5,042 nt of DNA, from assembly GCA_028751055.1 (NCBI GenBank), contig JAQZDD010000108.1, positions 1-5,042 of the forward strand, given 5' to 3'. The notes below the pieces were generated by a model. That model made no database searches. It worked only from the letters and a program-made list of their open reading frames with translations, and had not been told where the DNA came from. The position numbers and the translations under genes were made by a program. Source of the stretch: Euryarchaeota archaeon Ods04. GTDB lineage: Archaea; Halobacteriota; Halobacteria; Halobacteriales; Halorutilaceae. This document shows positions 1 through 4,920 of the stretch, piece after piece; position 1 is the first letter of the stretch, and each line of letters begins with the position of its first letter.

Positions 1-16
1 CGAAGCCTGACATTGA

Positions 17-156
17 GCGAACCGAAGGTTCGCGTATGCTCACGAATTCCGTAGGAATTCGAGACAAGCCCTCGAAGTCCGCCGGACTTCGAGACTGCTA
101 ACAGGTCTCTCGGAAATCGGAGATTTCCGACGATTCGCGTGAATCTTTGATTCACG
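17..156. repeat. Cluster of five short perfect stem-loops, all with 3-nt loops
   Basis: Five inverted repeats follow one another: 17-33 (7-bp arms, loop GAA), 43-61 (8-bp, loop GTA), 71-93 (10-bp, loop GCC), 110-130 (9-bp, loop GGA) and 138-156 (8-bp, loop TTT). Arm sequences differ from one to the next, but the geometry is constant and the starts are 26-39 bp apart. Three of them (43-61, 71-93, 138-156) finish in the same hexamer, CGAGAC, at 60-65, 90-95 and 155-160. The pairing is directly visible. Function is unknown. They could be a repeat family mobilised by structure, products of template switching during replication, or folded elements in a transcript running off the tRNA gene. No credible coding sequence covers the stretch. 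Confidence 0.8.
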
Positions 157-176
157 AGACAGCGGGTTACGGTGGA

Positions 177-276
177 CGGTGAGGAGAGGATTATGGACCA
201 CGGTCGCTTCGGCTTGCGCCTCGCTCACTGGTTCAAACCTCTCTCACCTCACTCGCTCGAAAAACTCGCTCGTTCG
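177..276. repeat. tRNA-Ser 3'-end-derived inverted-repeat unit A
   Basis: The unit opens at 177-192 with the same 16 bases that form the discriminator, acceptor 3' strand and part of the T arm of the tRNA-Ser gene at 424-439, in the same orientation. About 40 bases later, 231-252 carries a degenerate copy of the same tRNA end in inverted orientation (a T-loop-like GTTCAAA, then a CTCTCTCACC stretch). The two halves could fold into a long imperfect hairpin. The unit ends with a 38-bp segment (239-276) that recurs exactly at 388-425. It is not a complete tRNA: no D arm or anticodon arm can be found. Confidence 0.72.
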
Positions 277-278
277 TC

Positions 279-326
279 GTCAGAACGCAGGGTGTTCTGA
301 CTGGCTCAGAAATCTTTGATTTCTGA
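279..326. repeat. Two further 3-nt-loop stem-loops between units A and B
   Basis: The first, 279-301, has arms of 10 bp including one G-T pair, around loop AGG. The second, 306-326, has 9-bp perfect arms around loop TTT. Geometry matches the cluster at 17-156. The core of 306-326 (AATC TTT GATT) closely resembles that of the stem-loop at 138-156. Each of these two TTT-loop hairpins lies just before a tRNA-derived unit (138-156 before unit A, 306-326 before unit B), so hairpin plus unit may be the duplicated module. Confidence 0.72.
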
Positions 327-327
327 A

Positions 328-425
328 CGGTGAGGAGAGGATTTGAACTTGGGTCACTTCGCTACGCTCGTTCCTTAGTTCAAATCGCTCTCTCACCTCA
401 CTCGCTCGAAAAACTCGCTCGTTCG
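328..425. repeat. tRNA-Ser 3'-end-derived inverted-repeat unit B
   Basis: The first 21 bases (328-348) are identical to 424-444, the discriminator, acceptor 3' strand, T stem and T loop of the tRNA-Ser gene. An almost complementary arm follows at 377-397; against 329-349 it differs only by two single-base bulges, so the unit can form a stem of about 20 bp around a 27-nt loop. The tail 388-425 is an exact 38-bp copy of 239-276 and runs into the last two bases of the tRNA gene. The exact 21-bp repeat resembles an integrase attachment core, but only 75 bp separate the copies, so no intact element lies between them. Confidence 0.78.
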
Positions 426-512
426 GTGAGGAGAGGATTTGAACCCCTGGGGGCTGTGACACCCCACCGGCTTTCAAGGCCGGCGCATTAGGCCAGACTC
501 TGCCACCTCACC
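424..512 (-). tRNA. tRNA-Ser (anticodon UGA)
   Basis: On the minus strand the gene folds as a type II tRNA. The 7-bp acceptor pairs 512-506 with 431-425. A short D stem GCA/TGC and an anticodon stem CCGGC/GCCGG enclose loop CTTGAAA, with anticodon TGA read from 476-474. A long variable arm (GGGG/CCCC) follows, then a T arm AGGGG-TTCAAAT-CCTCT with one G-U pair. The discriminator (424) is G, as expected for archaeal tRNA-Ser, and CCA is not encoded. The anticodon reads UCA and probably other UCN serine codons. There is no intron. A weak TATA-like stretch lies near 538-544, about 26-32 nt upstream on the minus strand. The 3' end abuts repeat unit B, which is unusual. Confidence 0.95.
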
Positions 513-602
513 TTGGCGGAGAGACGCATGACGCACGGATATGCGTTACGCCATCGTCACGCGCTGACTCATGACCTCTCTACGTCAGCGGGCATCGCTG
601 GG

Positions 603-610
603 TTTTAGGA
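603..610 (+). promoter_or_regulatory. TATA-like box for the slyD-pelA unit
   Basis: The stretch TTTTAGGA is centred about 26 bases before the ATG at 632. In haloarchaea that spacing fits a leaderless mRNA starting at or next to the start codon. No Shine-Dalgarno motif is evident before the start, which agrees. The 513-602 stretch upstream holds no gene; it has only short weak inverted repeats, for example CAGCG/CGCTG at 586-600. Confidence 0.5.
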
Positions 611-631
611 TGGTCGGCGCGCCTTTCGTCC

Positions 632-1090
632 ATGGCAGTAACCAAAGGAGACAGCGTAAAGGTAGAGTACGTCGGCAGGTTCGAAGATGGAGAGGCTTTC
701 GACAGTTCGCGTGAGGAGGTGGCGGTTGAGGCGGAGATAGCCCACCCGAACCGTGAGTACGAACCCTTAGAGTTCGAAGTCGGTGCCGGAGAGGTCGTGC
801 AGGGGTTTGACGACGCGGTCGTAGGCATGGAGGAGGGCGAAACCAAGGAGGTCACCGTCCCACCTGAGAAGGGGTACGGCGAACACTCCGAGGAGAACGT
901 CGTCGAGTACGACCGCGAGGAGTTCCGCGAGGCTCTCGGTCAGGAACCCGAGGTCGGCATGCACATCCACACGCAGGACGCGCACGGCGACGTAATCGAG
1001 GTCGACGAAGACACGGTTATTGTGGACTTCAACCACGAACTCGCCGGAGAGACGCTCGTCTTTGAAATCGAGGTCGTTGAGGTGGCGTGA
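632..1090 (+). CDS. slyD: SlyD-type FKBP peptidyl-prolyl cis-trans isomerase
   Basis: This is a 152-residue cytoplasmic prolyl isomerase and probable folding chaperone of the archaeal long-type FKBP family. An N-terminal FKBP half starts with the GDSVKVEYVGRFEDGEAFD pattern (residues 6-24, Tyr13 and Asp24 in pocket positions). The core FEVGAGEVVQGFDDAVVGM follows at 48-66 and the PPEKGYGEH turn at 77-85. An inserted IF (flap) domain spans roughly 86-128. The returning strand VDFNHELAGETLVFEIEVVEV at 131-151 is the hallmark of SlyD-like proteins. The 19-residue insertion after FDSS is typical of the archaeal long FKBPs. The ATG at 632 suits the family's length and the TATA-like box 26 nt upstream. 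The stop overlaps the next start (GTGA), implying one transcript with pelA. There is no His-rich metal tail. Family assignment is firm; clients are unknown. Confidence 0.93.
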   Translation: MAVTKGDSVKVEYVGRFEDGEAFDSSREEVAVEAEIAHPNREYEPLEFEVGAGEVVQGFDDAVVGMEEGETKEVTVPPEKGYGEHSEENVVEYDREEFREALGQEPEVGMHIHTQDAHGDVIEVDEDTVIVDFNHELAGETLVFEIEVVEVA

Positions 1091-2130
1091 ACGTAAGGGA
1101 ACGCGACATAGACGCCGAAGGCTACGGTAGTGTGACGCTCGTCCCCGAGACGCTCGACGACCTCTGGCACCTAAAGTACGTCGTCGAGGAGGGCGACACC
1201 GTCTCAGCACTCACACGCCGGCGTGTCGAGCGCGACGACGACATGACACGCTCCACAGGCGGCGAGCGCGAGACCCTCAACGTCGACTTGGAGGTCGATG
1301 ACGTCGAGTTCGCGCGTTTCGCAAACCGGCTTCGTGTCTCGGGCGTCATCCGTTCGTGCGACCGTGAGACCGAAATCGGCAACCACCATACCATAAACGT
1401 CGAACAGAACGACGAAATCACGATAACGAAGGAATGGAAGTCCGACCAACTCGAACGTCTCGCCGAGGCGGAGGAAGCCGACGAGACGGAGGTGGCTATC
1501 GCAACCGTCGAGGAGGGCGAGGCGCACGTCCATACGGTCGAAGCGCACGGCGTCGAGGAGCGCGTCACTCTAACGGGCACGACGGGAAAGGGTGACGACG
1601 CCGCGCCGCGCGACGAACTCTTCGCCGAACTCGCCTCTGTCCTCGAAAACATCGACGCCGACGCCGTGGTGCTCGCCGGTCCGGGGTTCACGAAGCGCGA
1701 CGCCTATGACTACATCGAGGAGAACGCGCCCGAGGTAGCCGAACGTATCGTCGTCGAGGACACGGCGAGCGTCGGAGGACGCGGCGTCCACGAAGTCCTG
1801 AAACGCGGCGCGGTCGAACGTGTCGCCGAGGAGGCGCGTGTGGCGCGCGAGTCACGTCTCGCAGACGAACTCATGGAGCGCGTCGCCGGCGAAGGCGCGG
1901 CGGCGTACGGTCTCGAACCCACGCGCGAGGCGGTCGAGTACGGCGCGGTCGAACATCTCTTAGTCGTCGACGAGTTCCTGCGCGAGAACCGCGCCGTACT
2001 CGACGCGCTCGTCGAGGGTGCGGAGCAGAAAGGCGGCGACGTAACCGTCCTGTCGTCGGAGTTCGAACCCGGACAGCGTGTTCAGAGTCTCGGCGGGGTT
2101 GCGGCACTCCTGCGTTACCGTATCGACTGA
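1087..2130 (+). CDS. pelA: Pelota (Dom34) mRNA surveillance / ribosome rescue factor
   Basis: The product has 347 residues, the normal length for archaeal Pelota. Pelota enters the A site of stalled ribosomes and, with aEF1A and the ATPase ABCE1, drives subunit splitting. The order is an N-terminal Sm-like domain (about 1-125) with the family signature LVPETLDDLWHLKYVVEEGD at 18-37, a central eRF1-2-like domain (about 130-250) with PGFTK at 199-203, and an eRF1-3-like C-terminal domain ending in SLGGVAALLRYRI (334-346). The central domain lacks the GGQ tripeptide that aRF1 uses for peptidyl-tRNA hydrolysis, which separates the two paralogues. Translation starts at GTG, with GTGA shared with the slyD stop, so translational coupling is likely. 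The sequence is strongly acidic, as in haloarchaea. No truncation or frameshift is seen. Confidence 0.95.
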   Translation: MNVRERDIDAEGYGSVTLVPETLDDLWHLKYVVEEGDTVSALTRRRVERDDDMTRSTGGERETLNVDLEVDDVEFARFANRLRVSGVIRSCDRETEIGNHHTINVEQNDEITITKEWKSDQLERLAEAEEADETEVAIATVEEGEAHVHTVEAHGVEERVTLTGTTGKGDDAAPRDELFAELASVLENIDADAVVLAGPGFTKRDAYDYIEENAPEVAERIVVEDTASVGGRGVHEVLKRGAVERVAEEARVARESRLADELMERVAGEGAAAYGLEPTREAVEYGAVEHLLVVDEFLRENRAVLDALVEGAEQKGGDVTVLSSEFEPGQRVQSLGGVAALLRYRID

Positions 2131-2208
2131 CCGCTAACCACGCCGACCGATGAACACACGTCCAGTTTACTCGGATGTACGCCCAAGAATTCAACATGTA
2201 AAATGATG

Positions 2209-2222
2209 AGAAACTTTTATTA
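2209..2222 (+). promoter_or_regulatory. BRE/TATA promoter for the small gene at 2254
   Basis: A purine-rich GAGAAA run is followed by CTTTTATTA, a good match to the haloarchaeal BRE plus TATA arrangement. Its centre (about 2217) predicts transcription starting near 2243, giving a leader of about 10 nt before the ATG at 2254. It lies in the 123-bp gap after pelA, so the small gene probably has its own transcript. Confidence 0.6.
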
Positions 2223-2253
2223 GGGGGGACGCCGTTTGGCTGTGTGTAGAACC

Positions 2254-2424
2254 ATGATGGAAGACCACGAAGCACCCCTCGTTCCGAACGCCCGCCGCAG
2301 GCACGACATCGTCGAGTGCCCCGAACCGACCGCGGAATCCATAAAGGAGGAGCGCGACGCGCTTCTCACAGAGGCACCGTTCGTACCGATGGTATCGAAA
2401 AGGTCTTCCAACGTAGTAAACTGA
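2254..2424 (+). CDS. Small hypothetical protein, 56 aa
   Basis: I do not recognise this family. The frame is open from a TTG at 2236, but the ATG at 2254 (or the adjacent ATG at 2257) fits the promoter centred near 2217 better. The product is short and hydrophilic with no membrane segment, signal peptide or cysteine pair (one Cys near residue 22). It opens with an acidic MMEDHE, then APLVPNARRRHDIVE, then a charged, probably helical stretch (TAESIKEERDALLTE) and a PFVPMV motif. Two similar proline motifs (APLVP near 7-11, APFVP near 41-45) flank the helix. GC-rich third positions through most of the frame support coding. It ends 19 bp before the convergent membrane-protein gene. It may be a small regulatory or partner protein, but no function can be claimed. 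Confidence 0.65.
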   Translation: MMEDHEAPLVPNARRRHDIVECPEPTAESIKEERDALLTEAPFVPMVSKRSSNVVN

Positions 2425-2443
2425 ACCGTTAGTTCTTTTCCGG
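2425..2443. terminator. Short convergent intergenic gap with a T-run
   Basis: Only 19 bp separate the stops of two convergent genes. The plus strand carries TTAGTTCTTTTCC, an oligo-T-type stretch that could end the small-gene transcript, since archaeal termination mainly depends on T-runs. There is no clear hairpin. Terminators for the minus-strand gene would have to lie inside the small gene. Confidence 0.35.
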
Positions 2444-3523
2444 TTATATCCTGTCCGTCGCAACGAGCAGATACACGAGCGATACTGCCCCCACGAAGAC
2501 GGGTAGCCAGTACGTCAGGAGCCTGTAGACGAGTGCCGCAGCGGTAGCCGCCGGAAGCGACAGACCGGTTACGAGAGAGATTATGCCTGCAAGGAGTATG
2601 TCGACAGTTCCCAGGCCACCGGGTAGTGGAACCAAGACACCGAGCCTGCTTAATGCTACTATGAAGACGACAACGCCGATGCCCGCTGATTCGCCGAACG
2701 CCGGTAAGATGAAGTAGAGCGGTAGCGCGAGGAGGAACCACGCGGCGTGAGCGTACACGACGGCGACGCCTAAGTTGTTCCTGTTCTCCACGACGGAGTC
2801 GAGCGTCGCGTAGAAGCCCGCGATACGGTCGCGTATGTTTTCTTCGGCGAGGAAGCCGAGCGTCCCTTCGGCGGTTCCCTCAACGAAACCGGGGACTAAG
2901 AAGTCGGCAACGCGTTCCGCTAACCGAGCGAGAGCTTCGACGACGCGCGCCGCGACACCAGCGACGAAGACGGCGAGACGTTCGACCGTCGCGCGTGCGA
3001 ACATGACGAAGAATAGCGGTACGGTTATGACGAGAAGGAGAATGGCAAAAGCGACGGGGTAGCCGCCGAGGTCAGTCGCCGGTCCCGCGACGACGAAGTA
3101 GACGAAGCTGAGCACGCCGAAAGTGACGAGTGGCACAGGGTAGCTCGTTATGTCGATGGAGACGACAGAGGCGAAGCCATCGTCGTAGTCGGCGTCCGAG
3201 TAACTGACCAAGACGTACGTCATAAGAGGGAGCGCGGACACCTGTCCGTACGGCGTCACGAACTTGACCGAGGTGCAGGCGAGGTAGACAGCGTAGATAC
3301 GCGCGGTACCGACTCCGTGACCGACGGCGCGGAGCAGACGTACCCATACCATGCCGCGGAAGGCGAAAGAGCCGAAGACCGCCGCCGTTCCGAGCGCGAC
3401 GCTCACGCCGTCCGTCTCACCGAGCGCGTCTGCAACGTCCTCGAAACCGACCGAGTAGACGAAGAGTCCGATTAGACCGAGGGCTACTGCGAAACCGACG
3501 ACAGCCCTCGTTCTGTTCCCCAT
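2444..3523 (-). CDS. UPF0104 / LPG-synthase-TM (flippase-like) membrane protein
   Basis: This 359-residue integral membrane protein has about eight hydrophobic segments (near 7-25, 40-60, 126-147, 155-176, 252-275, 280-298, 308-322, 330-354). A soluble, charged stretch sits in the middle (about 178-250). Family signatures are KFVTPYGQ at 87-94 and VPLPGGLGTVD at 298-308, typical of the membrane domain related to lysylphosphatidylglycerol synthase (PF03706/TIGR00374). Known relatives include haloarchaeal AglD-like proteins, whose glycosyltransferase domain is absent here. Members are thought to handle lipid or dolichol-linked substrates, but the substrate here is unknown. The ATG at 3523 was chosen because hydrophobic family sequence begins there; the open frame further upstream is low-complexity Ser/Pro/Arg sequence antisense to the NYN gene. 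It lies 61 bp downstream of the NYN gene on the same strand and may be co-transcribed. Confidence 0.88.
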   Translation of the reverse strand: MGNRTRAVVGFAVALGLIGLFVYSVGFEDVADALGETDGVSVALGTAAVFGSFAFRGMVWVRLLRAVGHGVGTARIYAVYLACTSVKFVTPYGQVSALPLMTYVLVSYSDADYDDGFASVVSIDITSYPVPLVTFGVLSFVYFVVAGPATDLGGYPVAFAILLLVITVPLFFVMFARATVERLAVFVAGVAARVVEALARLAERVADFLVPGFVEGTAEGTLGFLAEENIRDRIAGFYATLDSVVENRNNLGVAVVYAHAAWFLLALPLYFILPAFGESAGIGVVVFIVALSRLGVLVPLPGGLGTVDILLAGIISLVTGLSLPAATAAALVYRLLTYWLPVFVGAVSLVYLLVATDRI

Positions 3524-3548
3524 GGCGACGGTTTGGTAAAACGTTGAA

Positions 3549-3560
3549 AAGAAGCTTCTT
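3549..3560. repeat. 12-bp perfect palindrome between the NYN and flippase-like genes
   Basis: The sequence AAGAAGCTTCTT is its own reverse complement and sits in the 61-bp gap, 26-37 bp upstream of the flippase-like ATG and 25 bp past the NYN stop. It overlaps the position where a TATA element would be expected (CTTCTTTTC on the minus strand). It could be an operator, part of a promoter or a weak terminator, or just chance in a purine-rich gap. Confidence 0.4.
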
Positions 3561-3584
3561 ACTTTTCGTTGGGGGAGGTGGTTC

Positions 3585-4022
3585 TCAGTTACCGTCGAGG
3601 AAGACGACGTCGTCCGCCACGGATTCGAGAGCGGCGGAGAAACAGTCGGAGACGCCGATGACTGTCGTGCGCGCGCCCTCGGCGTTGGCGCGTTCGAGAG
3701 CGGGCTTGAAGTCGGCGTCACGCGTCGCTATCACGATGTCGAATCCTTCGAGCGCGTACGCCGTGGCGTCGACAGCGAGACGTACGTCCACGTCCCCTGA
3801 GGTGACGACAGCTTCCATGCCGTTCGTCTCGACAGCCTCTATGAGACCAGACGATGCGTGGTTGTTGAGGTAGACACGTGCAACATCAGGTCTCTCGGAG
3901 GCATCGCGTACGTCTTCAAGGTCGATGTCGAACTCCTCGCGGAGGAGGTTGGGACCGTCGACTAAGAGCGCGACACGGCGAGAGTCACCGAAGACACCGA
4001 ATACGTCAGACAGACGTGGCAT
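3585..4022 (-). CDS. NYN-domain (LabA/DUF88-like) putative ribonuclease
   Basis: The 145-residue product is a single compact NYN (PIN-like) domain resembling the archaeal TIGR00288 / LabA-like group. Predicted metal-binding acidic residues are in place: Asp22 in VALLVDGPN (17-25), Asp79 and Asp85 in the DVDVRLAVDATAYAL stretch (77-91), and Asp102/Asp104 in ATRDADFKPAL (99-109). A terminal strand/turn TTVIGV follows at 119-124. Proteins with this arrangement are predicted single-strand RNA nucleases, but few archaeal ones have been tested. The ATG at 4022 gives a family-like length; the frame stays open further upstream only as antisense to ADH synthase. A TATA-like box sits about 27 nt before this ATG. 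It is divergent from ADH synthase and precedes the flippase-like gene. No RNA-binding extension or membrane anchor is seen. Confidence 0.85.
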   Translation of the reverse strand: MPRLSDVFGVFGDSRRVALLVDGPNLLREEFDIDLEDVRDASERPDVARVYLNNHASSGLIEAVETNGMEAVVTSGDVDVRLAVDATAYALEGFDIVIATRDADFKPALERANAEGARTTVIGVSDCFSAALESVADDVVFLDGN

Positions 4023-4044
4023 ACGCGCCGTTCGACCGGACGGC

Positions 4045-4053
4045 GGATAAACT
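4045..4053 (-). promoter_or_regulatory. TATA-like box for the NYN gene
   Basis: On the minus strand the bases read AGTTTATCC, centred about 27 nt upstream of the ATG at 4022. This is the spacing of a leaderless haloarchaeal promoter, and it supports that ATG over starts further upstream. Confidence 0.55.
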
Positions 4054-4089
4054 CGTCGGACGAAGCTGACGACGACGCACCGGTACGGT

Positions 4090-4097
4090 AAAATATA
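4090..4097 (+). promoter_or_regulatory. TATA box for the aromatic-pathway genes
   Basis: AAAATATA is the strongest TATA match in the divergent 4023-4128 region. Its centre near 4094 predicts a start of transcription around 4120, just before the ATG at 4129. A start at the TTG at 4114 would probably lie outside the mRNA, which is the reason for preferring the ATG. Confidence 0.6.
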
Positions 4098-4128
4098 CGT
4101 AGCGTGATAGACGTTGACAAGACAAGAC

Positions 4129-4920
4129 ATGACCGGAAAGGAGATTCGGCTACGAAGGATACGTGACGAGGACTCCGGTAACTTCGTCACTATCCCGATG
4201 GACCATGGCGTAACTATCGGTCCCGTACAGGGACTGAACCACATACACGAAACGATAGACGAGATAGGACGCGGCGGCGGCGACTCTGTGCTCGTCCACA
4301 AGGGCGTCGTCGAGCACTCTTTCGACAAGGTGCAGGAGGACATCGGCGTCATCGTACATCTCAACGCCGCGACGAGCGTCGGACCAGACCCCAACAACAA
4401 GGTGATGGTCGGCGACGTAAAGCGTGCAGTGCGCCTCGGCGCGGACGCCGTCTCAGTACACATCAACATCGGAAGCGAGACGGAGCCGCACCAGCTTCAA
4501 GACCTTGGTGAGGTCGCCGACGAATGCGACGAGTACGGAATGCCTCTTCTTGCGATGACGTACGTGCGCGGACCGGACGTTGACCCGAACGACGAGGAGA
4601 CGGTTGCGCACGCCACGCGTCTCGGTGCCGAGCTGGGCGCGGACGTCGTGAAGACGTCGTACACGGGCAACCCCGACGAGTACGAACGCGTAATCGAAGG
4701 CTGTCCCGTGCCCGTCGTCATAGCCGGAGGTCCGAAGGCAGAGACCAAACGCGAAGTGCTGCGCGACATACGTGACGCGATGGACGTGGGCGCGCGCGGC
4801 GTAGCGATGGGACGGAACGTCTTCCAGCAGGAGAACGTCGAAGGTATGACACGCGCCGTCTCGCGTGTCGTACACGACGGCGCGTCGGTCGACGAGGCAA
4901 TGGACGAGGTGCGCCGATAA
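4129..4920 (+). CDS. aroA': 2-amino-3,7-dideoxy-D-threo-hept-6-ulosonate (ADH) synthase
   Basis: This class I aldolase-like enzyme makes ADH from L-aspartate semialdehyde and a deoxyhexulose phosphate. It is the first step of the archaeal route to 3-dehydroquinate that bypasses DAHP. The 263-residue TIM barrel aligns by eye with Methanocaldococcus jannaschii MJ0400. Asp25 in the PMDHGV motif, Tyr145 in MTYVRG and the Schiff-base Lys175 in VVKTSYTG correspond to its catalytic Asp, Tyr and Lys. The phosphate-site motifs AGGPK (199-203) and VAMGRNVFQ (225-233) are intact. The ATG at 4129 was chosen over an in-frame TTG at 4114 because it fits the promoter and family length. The stop overlaps the next start (TAATG), so the gene is the first of an aromatic-biosynthesis operon. 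An ordinary fructose-bisphosphate aldolase is less likely, given the motifs and the neighbour. Confidence 0.93.
   Translation: MTGKEIRLRRIRDEDSGNFVTIPMDHGVTIGPVQGLNHIHETIDEIGRGGGDSVLVHKGVVEHSFDKVQEDIGVIVHLNAATSVGPDPNNKVMVGDVKRAVRLGADAVSVHINIGSETEPHQLQDLGEVADECDEYGMPLLAMTYVRGPDVDPNDEETVAHATRLGAELGADVVKTSYTGNPDEYERVIEGCPVPVVIAGGPKAETKREVLRDIRDAMDVGARGVAMGRNVFQQENVEGMTRAVSRVVHDGASVDEAMDEVRR

Noticed and set aside
177..444. CRISPR-like array
   Set aside because: Repeats occur in both orientations, are only two or three in number, differ in length and match a tRNA end. There are no uniform spacers and no cas genes.
328..444. Intact integrated element bounded by the 21-bp att-like repeat
   Set aside because: Only 75 bp lie between the two copies and no integrase is present in the window. 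At most this is a remnant.
1..477. Open minus-strand frames of about 60-65 codons at 40-228 and 280-477
   Set aside because: They consist of the inverted repeats and tRNA-derived copies, one overlaps the tRNA gene, and the translations are low-complexity Arg/Ser-rich with no family resemblance.
586..608. Hairpin CAGCG/CGCTG followed by a T-run as a terminator
   Set aside because: The 5-bp stem is weak, there is no upstream plus-strand gene to terminate, and the T-run fits better as the slyD TATA-like element.
767..1691. Long minus-strand frames antisense to slyD and pelA (767-1210, 1122-1691)
   Set aside because: Ser/Arg/Thr-rich antisense frames are typical in GC-rich haloarchaeal genes. 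The plus-strand genes carry clear family motifs.
2220..2741. Minus-strand frame over the small gene and the end of the flippase-like gene
   Set aside because: It is Arg/Ser-rich with no recognisable motif, and overlaps a well-supported gene in another frame on the same strand.
3524..3721. 66-residue N-terminal extension of the flippase-like protein
   Set aside because: The extension is low-complexity Ser/Pro/Arg sequence antisense to the NYN gene. Family sequence begins at the ATG at 3523.
4023..4469. 149-residue N-terminal extension of the NYN protein
   Set aside because: It is antisense to ADH synthase and crosses both divergent promoter elements. The ATG at 4022 gives the complete NYN domain and suits the TATA position.
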